A stretch of DNA of 64,000 bases from Stutzerimonas stutzeri (GTDB lineage: Bacteria; Pseudomonadota; Gammaproteobacteria; Pseudomonadales; Pseudomonadaceae). Where the stretch lies: NCBI RefSeq assembly GCF_024448955.1, contig NZ_JAMOIH010000004.1, positions 248,001-312,000 on the forward strand. Direction: 5' to 3'. Position 1 is the first letter of the stretch. The number at the start of each line of letters is the position of its first letter. Both the position numbers and the translations under genes were made by a program. Positions 52,202 through 62,971 of the stretch are shown here, piece after piece. The notes beneath the pieces are model-generated. The model made no database searches. It was not told the DNA's origin and saw only the letters and a program-made list of their open reading frames with translations.

Positions 52202-52699
52202 ATGCGCAACCATCTGCTCAACCCGCAGGGCCAGTTTCCTGCAGCCGGCCTATTTCGCCGGCTCGCCGCAATCTTCTACGATTCGTTTCTTTCCATCGCA
52301 CTGATGATGGTGGTCACGCTGCTCTACCAGCAGGGCGTGCTGCGCCTGATTTACGGCAGCGAAGGCCTGCAGGCATTGGCAGACGCTGGCGGCCTGGACA
52401 TCGATCCGATCCTGTCCACGCTGCTGCTGTTCAGCCTGTTCGGCTTTTTCGCCAAGTTATGGACCCACAATGGCCAGACGCTTGGCATGCAGGTCTGGGG
52501 CGTGCGCATTCAGAACGCCGACGGCAGCGCCATCGACCTGTGGCAAGCGCTGCTGCGCTTTCTGATTGCAATCATGTCCCTGCTGGCGCTGGGGCTGGGC
52601 TATTGGTGGATGCTCTGGGACAAGCAGCACCGCACCTGGCATGACATCTATTCGGAAAGCCAAGTCGTTCAGCTACCGAAGAATATTCATAAGAAATAG
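52202..52699 (+). CDS. RDD-family membrane protein
   Basis: A 165-residue protein starting at the ATG at 52202; the frame extends back to 52130 inside the terminator. The RDD pattern starts with AGLFRRLAAIFYDSFLSIALMM, and three to four hydrophobic helices follow. The end TWHDIYSESQVVQLPK is typical of the family. Some RDD proteins have been tied to ion exchange, but no specific role can be given here. Confidence 0.85.
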   Translation: MRNHLLNPQGQFPAAGLFRRLAAIFYDSFLSIALMMVVTLLYQQGVLRLIYGSEGLQALADAGGLDIDPILSTLLLFSLFGFFAKLWTHNGQTLGMQVWGVRIQNADGSAIDLWQALLRFLIAIMSLLALGLGYWWMLWDKQHRTWHDIYSESQVVQLPKNIHKK

Positions 52700-52758
52700 C
52701 TTCGAGCTCGCAACTGCTCTCGCCGCCTAGTCGAGCGCTCTTGCAGCTTGAAGCTTTA

Positions 52759-53820
52759 TTAGCCCGCCCGCCGCAACAACCAAACGCCCGCTAGCGCACA
52801 GATGCCTGCGGGCACCGCCACCGCCAGCAGCGGCGAGAAGCCGAACACCTGGCTCGCCGGGCCTAGCAGGTCCTGCAGAATGCGGAACACGAAGCCGACG
52901 ATCACACCGGTGAAGATGCGCTGCCCGAGAGTCACCGAGCGCAACGGCCCGAAGATGAACGAGATGGCCAGCAGCACCAGCGCCACCGTCACCACTGGCT
53001 GCAGCACCTTGGTCCAGAACGCCAACCAGTAGCGCCCATTATTCAGCCCTTGGTCGCCGAGGTAGTGGATATAGCGCCACAAGCCGGTGACGGACAGGGC
53101 ATCAGGCTCCATGACCACGGTACCGACCAGCTGCGGCGTCAATAGCACGTCCCAACGCTCCTCGGCGGCTTTGACCACCTCGGTATGATCGCCGCGGAAA
53201 TGCGTGGTAGCGACGTCGCTGAGCTGCCAATGATCGCCATCGTAGCGCGCCCGGCGGGCAAAACTTGCCGAGAGAAGCTGCCGCTGCTCATCGAAGCGGT
53301 AGCGCGTGACACCCAGCAGCAGACCGCTTGGCTGCACCGCATTGATGTGTACGAATTCGTCGCCCTGACGATGCCAGAGGCCGCGCTTGCTGCTTTGCGC
53401 CTCACCTGCCCCCTGCGCCGCCGCCCGGTTGGCCTGAGCAATATTCTCGCTCCACGGCGCCAGATATTCGCCAATCAGAATACCTACTAGCATCAGCAGC
53501 AGCATCGGCTTCATCACGGCAACTACGATACGCCCGAGCGATACGCCAGCGGCACGCATGATGGTCAGCTCGCTGCTGCTGGCAAGCGTGCCGAGGCCGA
53601 TGAGACAACCGATCAGTGCCGCCATTGGCAGCATTTCGTAGATTCGCGACGGCGTTGTGAGCAGGACGTAAACAGCGGCATTCAACGTGCCGTAACTCCC
53701 CTTTACGTCCCCCAGCTCGTCGATGAAAGCGAACAGCAACGCCAGCCCGACGATAATGCCGAGCACCGTAAGAATCGCCAGCAATACATGGCTGCCGATA
53801 TACCGATCGAGTTTACGCAT
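52759..53820 (-). CDS. lptG: LPS export permease LptG
   Basis: A 353-residue inner-membrane permease of the LptB2FG extractor that pulls lipopolysaccharide from the inner membrane. Six helices flank a periplasmic beta-jellyroll domain, in an arrangement matching LptF. It starts MRKLDRYIGSHVLLAILTVLG. Its ATG overlaps the lptF stop by 8 bases. The ATPase gene lptB is elsewhere. Confidence 0.95.
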   Translation of the reverse strand: MRKLDRYIGSHVLLAILTVLGIIVGLALLFAFIDELGDVKGSYGTLNAAVYVLLTTPSRIYEMLPMAALIGCLIGLGTLASSSELTIMRAAGVSLGRIVVAVMKPMLLLMLVGILIGEYLAPWSENIAQANRAAAQGAGEAQSSKRGLWHRQGDEFVHINAVQPSGLLLGVTRYRFDEQRQLLSASFARRARYDGDHWQLSDVATTHFRGDHTEVVKAAEERWDVLLTPQLVGTVVMEPDALSVTGLWRYIHYLGDQGLNNGRYWLAFWTKVLQPVVTVALVLLAISFIFGPLRSVTLGQRIFTGVIVGFVFRILQDLLGPASQVFGFSPLLAVAVPAGICALAGVWLLRRAG

Positions 53821-54934
53821 GAGCGACCCCCGACCTGCTCCGACGCTTGCTGATGGCGAGCCTCAGCGGTTCCCAGTAAAGCATCAACATTCCTATCGCA
53901 AAGAAGATTGCATGTACCCACCAGAGCCCCAATGCAACGGGGATCCGTCCCTTATCAAGGGAACCACGCGCAGCGATCAGCAGCGCCAGATAGGTCATGT
54001 ACAGGAGAATCGCAGGCAGCAGCTTGAGAAAGCGCCCCTGACGCGGATTCACCTTCGACAGCGGCACCGCAAGCAGGGTCACGATGAAGACCAGCAACGG
54101 CAGCGACAGACGCCATTGCAGCTCGGACTGCAAGCGAATGTCGTCGCTGCCGAGCAATTCGCTGGTAGGCATTGCCTCGCGCTCACTCAGCTCGACGCTG
54201 ACCTCCGGCTTGGGCAGCAGCACGCCGTAAGTGTCGTACTGGATCGCGCGGTAATTGGCCTGCCCCGGATTGCCGTCATAGCGGTAACCGTTTTCCAGAA
54301 TCAGGTAACGGCTTCCATCGGGCTGGATCTCCTGCCGACCACTTTCAGCAACCAGCACGGATAGGCCACGCTTCTCACCGGTTGCGCTGGAAAGATTGGT
54401 CTCTGAAATGAACACGCCCGCCAGCTCCGTGCGATCGCCGGTCAACTCGCGGGTATAGGTCACTCGGGTACCGTCTCGCAGGGTCTGAAAACGTCCAGGC
54501 ACCAGCGTGTCGAACTCGGTCAGCGAATCCTGCTCATTGAGAATTCGATCGACTTCGGCGACCCCTTGCGGGGCCAGGCCGAGGCTCAGCCAGCCAACCA
54601 GCGCGGCGATCAGCGCGGCCGGCGCCAGGCTGTATACCAGCAGGCGACGCTGACTCATGCCTGTGGCGGAGAGGACGGTCATCTCGCTATCGAGATAGAG
54701 CCGGCCATAGGCAAGTAGGATGCCGAGAAACAGGCCCAGCGGCAGAATCAGTTGCAGGAACCCGGGCAGGCGGAACCCCATGATCATCAGCAGCACGCCC
54801 GGATCGAGAAGCCCCTGCGCAGCCTGCGCCAGGTATTTGATAAAGCGTCCACTCATGATGATCACCAGCAGTACGGCGCTGACGGCGCTCAAGGTGACCA
54901 GAAGCTCACGGGACAGGTAACGAAAGACGATCAA
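53813..54934 (-). CDS. lptF: LPS export permease LptF
   Basis: About 373 residues. The reading frame offers GTG at 54943 or TTG at 54934. GGAG abuts the GTG but lies 7 bases before the TTG, so I prefer the TTG, giving MIVFRYLSRELLVTL. The protein has an N-terminal helix pair including GRFIKYLAQAAQGLLDPG, a periplasmic domain and four C-terminal helices. It pairs with LptG and is divergent from pepA. Confidence 0.92.
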   Translation of the reverse strand: MIVFRYLSRELLVTLSAVSAVLLVIIMSGRFIKYLAQAAQGLLDPGVLLMIMGFRLPGFLQLILPLGLFLGILLAYGRLYLDSEMTVLSATGMSQRRLLVYSLAPAALIAALVGWLSLGLAPQGVAEVDRILNEQDSLTEFDTLVPGRFQTLRDGTRVTYTRELTGDRTELAGVFISETNLSSATGEKRGLSVLVAESGRQEIQPDGSRYLILENGYRYDGNPGQANYRAIQYDTYGVLLPKPEVSVELSEREAMPTSELLGSDDIRLQSELQWRLSLPLLVFIVTLLAVPLSKVNPRQGRFLKLLPAILLYMTYLALLIAARGSLDKGRIPVALGLWWVHAIFFAIGMLMLYWEPLRLAISKRRSRSGVAHA

Positions 54935-54982
54935 ACCGGACACTCCAGGGTTGTCAGGCTCCGGCGGCTACGCTCAAACTAG

Positions 54983-56611
<1,629 letters not shown>

Positions 56612-56633
56612 GACAGGCGAGCGGGAACCGGAC

Positions 56634-57053
56634 ATGACACGGGTCGAGTTTTACGTATTGCCCGATAGCGAACCGGCAGGCCGTGCCAGAGCGGCCTGCC
56701 TGCTGGCGAGCAAGGGCTGGCAGCACGGGATGCCGGTGTTCATTCGCTGCGACGATAGCCAACAGTGCGGCGAGCTGGACGAGTTGCTGTGGAGCTTTCG
56801 CGCCGAACGCTTCATACCGCACGAACTGCACGACGACGATCCGCATGCGCCGGTAGTGATCGGTACGGAGCAACCGCCCACCACTGCGCAAGGTCTGCTG
56901 ATCAATCTGGCGCCAACGCTATCGCCACATACCGATCAGTTCAGCCGCGTGATCGAGATCGTCAACCAGCAACCGGAGCTACTAAACCTTTGCCGGGACA
57001 ATTTCCGCCTCTATCGGCAACGTGGCTATGAACCGAAGCGAGTCGAACTGTAG
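56634..57053 (+). CDS. holC: DNA polymerase III chi subunit
   Basis: A 139-residue protein starting MTRVEFYVLPDSEPAGRARAACLLASK. Chi links the clamp loader to single-strand binding protein. LLWSFRAERFIPHEL and the late segment ERVIEIVNQ-like sequence (FSRVIEIVNQQPEL) are family features. It shares the pepA-holC-valS neighbourhood found widely in gammaproteobacteria. Confidence 0.92.
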   Translation: MTRVEFYVLPDSEPAGRARAACLLASKGWQHGMPVFIRCDDSQQCGELDELLWSFRAERFIPHELHDDDPHAPVVIGTEQPPTTAQGLLINLAPTLSPHTDQFSRVIEIVNQQPELLNLCRDNFRLYRQRGYEPKRVEL

Positions 57054-57179
57054 CGCCAGTGCCGCTGGGTTCGGCGAACTCATCGCCTTATCGACGAGTC
57101 AACAACGATAGGCATCGGGCTCATCCCGTTAACGAGCGCCACGATCATCTGGACGCTTAATCTCCGGAAACCACCGTAC

Positions 57180-57542
57180 ATGACGCAAACGCCGAAACCC
57201 ACCCATCTACTCGACGACCTGGAGTCCATCCGTGCGCTGCTAGGAGATCAGGACCCGCCCGCGTTGAGCGAGACGCTGGATCCGGACAGCATCCCTGTGC
57301 TCTCGGAAATCGTCCAACCCGCAGCTTCCGCAACAAGCCAGCCAGAGCCGGAGCCCCGCGAACCCGCCGTCCGTACGGCGTTTCGTACCTTGGCCGAGCG
57401 TCATCTCGATCTCGAGTTGCGCACCGCCGCGCAATTGATCTTGCAAGAAGTGATCGACGACTTCGTTCCACAGATCGAAGCCGAGCTGCGACATCGACTG
57501 GAAGCTCGAGCCGAGCAACTGATCAAGACCCACCGCCCCTGA
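57180..57542 (+). CDS. Conserved small protein of unknown function between holC and valS
   Basis: A 120-residue soluble acidic protein. The first 60 residues are rich in Pro, Glu and Ser and look disordered; the rest (HLDLELRTAAQLILQEVIDDFVPQIEAELRHRLEA) is amphipathic and helical. No signal peptide or cysteine is present. P. aeruginosa has a comparable gene at this place (PA3833, from memory). The position between a clamp-loader subunit and a tRNA synthetase gives no safe clue to function. Confidence 0.72.
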   Translation: MTQTPKPTHLLDDLESIRALLGDQDPPALSETLDPDSIPVLSEIVQPAASATSQPEPEPREPAVRTAFRTLAERHLDLELRTAAQLILQEVIDDFVPQIEAELRHRLEARAEQLIKTHRP

Positions 57543-57714
57543 GCTGCCGATACGACAACTCAGGTCGCTTTTCGATAGCACCCTTCCAACCCAGCCCAGA
57601 CCAGCTGTCACCTCGATCGTGGCGCGATAAAAGCGCCATTGCGGTTCTGCCGCTCGCGTACTTACCTTTATACTCTCCGGTTTTTCCGACCAGCCGTTCT
57701 AAGGGTCCCGCCGA

Positions 57715-60549
57715 ATGGACAAGACCTACCAGCCCCACGCCATCGAGACTTCCTGGTACCAGACCTGGGAATCGAACAACTATTTCGCACCCCAGGGTTC
57801 GGGCGAGCCCTACACCATCATGATCCCGCCGCCGAACGTCACCGGCAGCCTGCACATGGGCCATGGCTTCAACAATGCCATCATGGACGCGCTGATCCGC
57901 TTCCACCGCATGCAGGGCCGCAACACCCTGTGGCAGCCGGGCACCGACCACGCGGGCATCGCTACGCAGATGGTGGTCGAACGCCAGCTGGGCGCCCAAG
58001 GCGTCAACCGCCACGACCTGGGCCGCGCCAAGTTTCTCGAGAAGGTCTGGGAGTGGAAGCACGAGTCCGGTGGCAACATTACCCGGCAGATTCGCCGCCT
58101 GGGCTCCTCGGTGGACTGGTCGCGCGAACGCTTCACCATGGACGAGGGCTTGTCCGAAGCGGTCAAGGAAGCCTTCGTGCGCCTGCACGAGGACGGCCTG
58201 ATCTATCGCGGCAAGCGCCTGGTCAACTGGGACACCAAGCTGCACACCGCCATTTCCGACCTGGAAGTGGAAAACCACGACGAGAAGGGCCACCTCTGGC
58301 ATCTGCGCTACCCGCTGGCTGACGGCGCGCGCACTGCCGATGGCAAGGACTATCTGGTGGTCGCCACCACCCGCCCGGAAACCATGCTCGGCGATGCCGC
58401 CGTCGCGGTACATCCCGAGGACGAGCGCTACAAGGACCTGATCGGCCGCCACATCATGCTGCCGCTGGTCAATCGCCTGATCCCTATCGTCGCCGACGAC
58501 TACGTCGACCTAGAGTTCGGCACCGGTTGCGTGAAGATCACCCCGGCTCACGACTTCAACGACTATGAAGTTGGCAAGCGCCACCGCCTGCCGCTGATCA
58601 ACATCTTCGACGAGAACGCAGCAGTCCTCGCCCGCGCCCAGGTGTTCCACCTCGATGGCACACCAAACGACCGAATCGACGCGTCTCTGCCGGATGGCTA
58701 CGCGCACATGGATCGCTTCGATGCACGCAAGGCCATCGTCGCCGAATTCGAGGCCATGAGCCTGCTGGAAAAGATCGACGACCACGCGCTAAAGGTCCCA
58801 CGCGGCGACCGTTCCGGCACCGTGATCGAGCCCTGGCTGACAGACCAGTGGTACGTCTCCACCAAGCCGCTGGCAGAGAAAGCCATCGCAGCGGTGGAAA
58901 GCGGCGAGATCCAGTTCGTGCCCAAACAGTACGAGAACATGTACTTCAGCTGGATGCGCGACATCCAGGATTGGTGCATCAGCCGCCAGCTCTGGTGGGG
59001 CCACCGCATCCCGGCCTGGTACGACGAGGCCGGCCACGTCTACGTCGGTCGCGACGAGATGGAAGTGCGCCGCAAGCACAACCTCGGCAACGAAGTGGAA
59101 CTGCGTCAGGACGAGGACGTGCTGGACACCTGGTTCAGCTCCGGCTTGTGGACCTTCTCCACGCTCGGCTGGCCCGAGCAGACCGACTTCCTCAAGACCT
59201 TCCACCCCACCGACGTGCTGGTCACCGGCTTCGACATCATCTTCTTCTGGGTCGCTCGGATGATCATGCTGTCGACCCACCTGACCGGGCAGATCCCGTT
59301 CAAGACCGTCTACGTGCACGGCCTGGTGCGCGATGGCCAAGGCCAGAAGATGTCCAAGTCCAAGGGCAACGTGCTCGACCCGCTGGACATCGTCGACGGC
59401 ATCACCCTGGACGAACTGCTGCAAAAACGCACCAGCGGCATGATGCAGCCCAAGCTGGCCGAGAAGATCGCCAAGCAGACCCGCGCCGAATTCCCCGAAG
59501 GCATCGCCAGCTACGGAACCGATGCGCTGCGCTTCACCTTCTGCTCGCTGGCCTCCACGGGCCGCGACATCAAGTTCGACATGGGCCGCGTCGAGGGCTA
59601 CCGCAACTTCTGCAACAAGCTGTGGAACGCTGCCAACTTCGTCTTCGAGAATACCGAGGGCAAGGACACCGGCGTCAATGGCGAGGCTGTCGAGCTGTCC
59701 TCCGTGGACCGCTGGATCATCTCCGCGCTGCAGCGCACCGAAGCCGAAGTGACCCGCCAGCTGGAAAACTTCCGTTTCGACCTGGCTGCACAAGCCCTAT
59801 ACGAATTCGTCTGGGACGAGTACTGCGCCTGGTATCTGGAACTGGTCAAGCCAGTGCTCTGGGACGAAACCGCAAGCGCCGAACGCCAGCGAGGCACCCG
59901 CCGCACCCTGGTGCGCGTACTGGAAACCGCTCTGCGTCTGGCGCATCCGTTCATGCCCTTCATCACCGAGGAAATCTGGCAACGCGTCGCGCCGCTGGCA
60001 GGCAAGACCGGTCCGACCCTGATGCTGCAACCCTGGCCGGAATACAACCCCGAGCGCCTCGATGATGCAGCGGAAGGCGATATCGAGTGGGTCAAGGCGT
60101 TCATGCTGGGCATTCGCCAGATCCGTGGCGAGATGAATATCTCCATGGCCAAGCGCATCGACGTGGTGCTAGGCAATGCCTCGGAAACGGACCTGCGCCG
60201 CCTCGGCGAGAACGAGCCGCTGTTGAAGAAGCTGGCCAAGCTCGAAAGCGTCCGAGTGCTTAGCGAAGGCGAAGAGGCACCGCTGTCCGCCACCGCCCTG
60301 GTCGGCGACCTGCAGGTACTGGTGCCCATGGCTGGCCTGATCGACAAGGACGCCGAACTGGCGCGCCTGGACAAGGAAATTGGCCGCCTCGACGGCGAAG
60401 TCAAGCGCGTCGGCGGCAAGCTCTCCAACGCCGGCTTCGTCGACAAGGCGCCGGCCGAGGTGATCGACAAGGAACGCGCCAAACTGGCCGAAGCCGAACA
60501 GGCAAAAGCCCGACTGGTGGAACAGCGCGAGCGCATCGCCGGGCTGTGA
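57715..60549 (+). CDS. valS: Valyl-tRNA synthetase
   Basis: A 944-residue class I synthetase. The HIGH-type motif is in [14 protein letters not shown] and KMSKS in [11 protein letters not shown]. The editing domain lies between about residues 190 and 360. A C-terminal coiled coil ([22 protein letters not shown]) binds tRNA. The start at 57715 has AAGGGT upstream. Confidence 0.98.
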   Translation: MDKTYQPHAIETSWYQTWESNNYFAPQGSGEPYTIMIPPPNVTGSLHMGHGFNNAIMDALIRFHRMQGRNTLWQPGTDHAGIATQMVVERQLGAQGVNRHDLGRAKFLEKVWEWKHESGGNITRQIRRLGSSVDWSRERFTMDEGLSEAVKEAFVRLHEDGLIYRGKRLVNWDTKLHTAISDLEVENHDEKGHLWHLRYPLADGARTADGKDYLVVATTRPETMLGDAAVAVHPEDERYKDLIGRHIMLPLVNRLIPIVADDYVDLEFGTGCVKITPAHDFNDYEVGKRHRLPLINIFDENAAVLARAQVFHLDGTPNDRIDASLPDGYAHMDRFDARKAIVAEFEAMSLLEKIDDHALKVPRGDRSGTVIEPWLTDQWYVSTKPLAEKAIAAVESGEIQFVPKQYENMYFSWMRDIQDWCISRQLWWGHRIPAWYDEAGHVYVGRDEMEVRRKHNLGNEVELRQDEDVLDTWFSSGLWTFSTLGWPEQTDFLKTFHPTDVLVTGFDIIFFWVARMIMLSTHLTGQIPFKTVYVHGLVRDGQGQKMSKSKGNVLDPLDIVDGITLDELLQKRTSGMMQPKLAEKIAKQTRAEFPEGIASYGTDALRFTFCSLASTGRDIKFDMGRVEGYRNFCNKLWNAANFVFENTEGKDTGVNGEAVELSSVDRWIISALQRTEAEVTRQLENFRFDLAAQALYEFVWDEYCAWYLELVKPVLWDETASAERQRGTRRTLVRVLETALRLAHPFMPFITEEIWQRVAPLAGKTGPTLMLQPWPEYNPERLDDAAEGDIEWVKAFMLGIRQIRGEMNISMAKRIDVVLGNASETDLRRLGENEPLLKKLAKLESVRVLSEGEEAPLSATALVGDLQVLVPMAGLIDKDAELARLDKEIGRLDGEVKRVGGKLSNAGFVDKAPAEVIDKERAKLAEAEQAKARLVEQRERIAGL

Positions 60550-60988
60550 TGGATAGCTGATCGCAGCGGCTCGCCGTTGCGTTCAGTAGCAAAACGGAGT
60601 GCGCTGGCACCTGCTGGCGCTCTTCGTCTTGAGCGCCACGGTCATCTCCAGCCTTACCGTAAACCGAACGCCAGCCTGTTTGAATCGCGCTTGATCAGTG
60701 ACAAGTTATAACCGGCACCGCCGGTACAATATGCCTCACAACAAAATCCCGAATAACAACTGGCAGGCCGAGCCAACGCAGAAGCTCTACGACATGAACT
60801 AAGCCCGCAGCACAGCGAGCCCGACCGGGCAGCCGTACGCGACCGTCACACGCAGGTACTACCTTTCCGTATACGGTTTTCTAACTTACTTCACTCGCTA
60901 AAGCCCATCGCCATTTTGAGCCTGCCAATGACCGAGCCATTCGGCATTCCGAACCGCCGGTCCGGTTTCTCAAGATGGAGCCCTTCCG
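60550..60988. other. Intergenic region between valS and nhaD
   Basis: This 439-base gap has no gene I can support. It contains a small inverted repeat (ACCGGC-ACC-GCCGGT) near 60711-60725, the -10-like TACAAT at 60725-60730, and a 23-codon open frame at 60731-60802 without a ribosome site. The last 100 bases probably hold the nhaD promoter and leader. I did not recognise a known sodium, lithium or pH-responsive riboswitch. Confidence 0.4.
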
Positions 60989-62371
60989 ATGTATGCACTC
61001 ATGGCTGTTGTGTTTGTTCTGGGCTATCTCTGTATAGCCTTCGAACACCCACTCAAGATCGACAAAGCCGCCGCCGCGCTGCTCACCGCAGTGCTGACCT
61101 GGACCGTACTGATATTAGGCGCGGACAGCATTCTGCCGCTGCTGCAACCAGGCAGTCATGATCCAGGCGACTCATCGGCCGTGGTGGTCGAATCGTTGCG
61201 CCACCACCTCGGCGAAATCTCGGAGATTCTGTTCTTTCTGCTCGGCGCGATGACCATCGTCGAGCTGATCGACTCCCACGAGGGCTTCAAGGCCATCACC
61301 GACCGCATCCAGACACGCAAGCGCGTTCATCTGCTATGGATCATCGGCTTCCTGACCTTCTTCCTGTCAGCGGCGCTGGACAACCTGACCACTACGATCG
61401 TTATGGTTTCGCTGCTACGCAAACTGATCCGCGGGCGTCCGGAACGCTGGCTATACGTGGGCATCGTGGTGATCGCCGCCAACGCCGGCGGTGCCTGGTC
61501 GCCGATTGGCGACGTGACCACTACCATGCTCTGGATCGGTGGCCAGATCACCGCCTCCGGAGTTATCACCGGCCTGTTCCTGCCCAGCCTGGTCTGCCTA
61601 TTGGTGCCATTGATCATCCTCAGCTTCCGCTTGCGTGGCGAGGCGCCGCGGCCACGCGTGCGGGCTCACCTTGCCGAACACAGCTCATCGGCTACCACTC
61701 CGTTCGAGCGCAACCTGGTTCTGGCGCTCGGCCTCGGGGCCCTGCTGTTCGTGCCGATCTTCAAAACCGTTACACATCTGCCGCCTTACATGGGCATCCT
61801 CTTCGGCCTCGGAGTGCTTTGGATCACCACCGAATTCATCCACCGCCATAAGAATGACGAGGACAAACATCCGCTGTCGGTCGTCGGCGTGCTGCGCAAG
61901 GTCGATACCCCAAGCGTGCTGTTCTTTCTTGGCATCCTGCTGGCCGTCGCGGCACTGGCGACTGCCGGTCACCTGACCCAGGTCGCTACGGCGCTACGCG
62001 AGACGATGGGCCACATCTATCCCATCAACTACGCTATCGGCCTGCTATCGGCTGTAGTCGACAACGTGCCGCTGGTTGCCGGCTCGATGAAAATGTACCC
62101 GCTGGTCAGTCCGGCTATGCTTGCCGAAGCCGCGACTGACGAAACCGCATGGCTCTCGCAATTTGTCGTCGATGGCAATTTCTGGGAAATGCTCGCCTAC
62201 TGCGCCGGCACTGGCGGTAGCACGCTGATCATCGGCTCAGCGGCGGGTGTTGCAGCGATGGGCATGGAGAGGATCAGCTTCACTTGGTATATCAAGCGCG
62301 TCAGCCTACTGGCCTTCCTCGGCTACACAGCCGGCGCCGTTACCTACATCGGCATGCTCGCGCTGCGTTAA
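60989..62371 (+). CDS. nhaD: Sodium:proton antiporter NhaD
   Basis: A 460-residue inner-membrane protein with about 12-13 helices, of the NhaD / arsenite-permease-related fold. Conserved acidic and polar membrane residues are seen in SAALDNLTTTIVMVSLL, GGAWSPIGDVTTTMLWIGG and SAVVDNVPLVAGSM. It exchanges Na+ or Li+ for protons, giving salt tolerance. GGAG lies 9 bases before the ATG. The last base of its TAA stop is also the first base of the downstream MITE-like element. Confidence 0.93.
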   Translation: MYALMAVVFVLGYLCIAFEHPLKIDKAAAALLTAVLTWTVLILGADSILPLLQPGSHDPGDSSAVVVESLRHHLGEISEILFFLLGAMTIVELIDSHEGFKAITDRIQTRKRVHLLWIIGFLTFFLSAALDNLTTTIVMVSLLRKLIRGRPERWLYVGIVVIAANAGGAWSPIGDVTTTMLWIGGQITASGVITGLFLPSLVCLLVPLIILSFRLRGEAPRPRVRAHLAEHSSSATTPFERNLVLALGLGALLFVPIFKTVTHLPPYMGILFGLGVLWITTEFIHRHKNDEDKHPLSVVGVLRKVDTPSVLFFLGILLAVAALATAGHLTQVATALRETMGHIYPINYAIGLLSAVVDNVPLVAGSMKMYPLVSPAMLAEAATDETAWLSQFVVDGNFWEMLAYCAGTGGSTLIIGSAAGVAAMGMERISFTWYIKRVSLLAFLGYTAGAVTYIGMLALR

Positions 62372-62584
62372 CAGGCCGTAGAAAAACTACCTGCGTTGGC
62401 AAGACTGCGTTAAAAATAGGCTCGGCAAGCCGCTTGCGGCTAACGCGCTTCAGCGCGGCCCGAAGGGCGAACGAAGTGAGTAATGCTCATTTAGAACACC
62501 TAAACTCGTACGCGAGCCCGGTCCGCTTCCTCGCCTGTTTTTGCCTTGTCTTGCCTGCCTCGCTAACGTTCTTCAACGGCCTGT
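62371..62584. mobile_element. MITE-like element 2 after nhaD
   Basis: The 214-bp element has 17-bp terminal inverted repeats (ACAGGCCGTAGAAAAAC at 62371-62387; inverse at 62568-62584; 15 of 17 match), flanked by TA at 62369-62370 and 62585-62586. Because both edges read TTAA, a 4-base target cannot be excluded. Internal modules are CGGCCCGAAGGG (62456-62467), a hairpin TTTAG-AACAC-CTAAA (62490-62504) and GCCTGTTTTTGCC (62533-62545). No transposase is encoded. Removing the element and one TA restores the same TAA stop for nhaD. Confidence 0.85.
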
Positions 62585-62600
62585 TAATCGATACGCCTCG

Positions 62601-62643
62601 TTCTGTGCCGTTGAAGCCTTCGCATAGGCTCAACAGCACAGAA
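62601..62643. repeat. Long imperfect hairpin upstream of the winged-helix gene
   Basis: TTCTGTGC (62601-62608) pairs with GCACAGAA (62636-62643), then GTTG with CAAC, then AGCCT with AGGCT, around a TCGCAT loop. That makes 17 pairs with one mismatch and one bulge. No T run follows, so a simple terminator is unlikely. It lies just after the MITE-like element and 20 bases before the next gene. Confidence 0.6.
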
Positions 62644-62662
62644 CCACCGTCATGGAACCGTG

Positions 62663-62959
62663 ATGACTGTCAGCAAAACCAGAAGCAGTTTCTACCGTCG
62701 ACTCTACGTCGCCTGGCTGATCGATACCGGTGCAGCCACCAGCGTGCCCGCGCTGGTCGCCGCGACCGGGATGCCGAGACGCACAGCCCAAGACACCCTG
62801 ACCGCACTGGCCGATCTCGATATCGACTGCCGCTTCGCCCAGGAGGACGGCGAGCGGCATAACGCCGGTCAATACCGCATCCACGACTGGGGCGCGATCG
62901 ACCGCCATTGGATCGAGCGCAACCTGCCCCAGCTCAAATCCGTTCTCGGCTACCCCTGA
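62663..62959 (+). CDS. Small winged helix-turn-helix protein
   Basis: A 98-residue protein starting at the ATG at 62663 (an in-frame GTG lies directly before it). The helix-turn-helix is visible as TSVPALVAATGMPRRTAQDTLTALADL, followed by a wing-like part (CRFAQEDGERHNAGQYRI). No effector domain is present. It resembles short pseudomonad proteins annotated only as wHTH. It lies 12 bases before the transporter gene and could regulate it; this is inference. Confidence 0.78.
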   Translation: MTVSKTRSSFYRRLYVAWLIDTGAATSVPALVAATGMPRRTAQDTLTALADLDIDCRFAQEDGERHNAGQYRIHDWGAIDRHWIERNLPQLKSVLGYP

Positions 62960-62971
62960 CCGCCGTTCAGC

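Noticed and set aside
58789-59793. 334-codon frame antisense to valS, and similar frames opposite guaA (5506-6363), guaB (7387-8334) and the isc genes
   Set aside because: All lie opposite certain genes and have no family motif or plausible ribosome site.
62284-62862. 192-codon frame spanning element 2 and the winged-helix gene
   Set aside because: It crosses nhaD, a non-coding element and another gene in different frames; composition is not protein-like.
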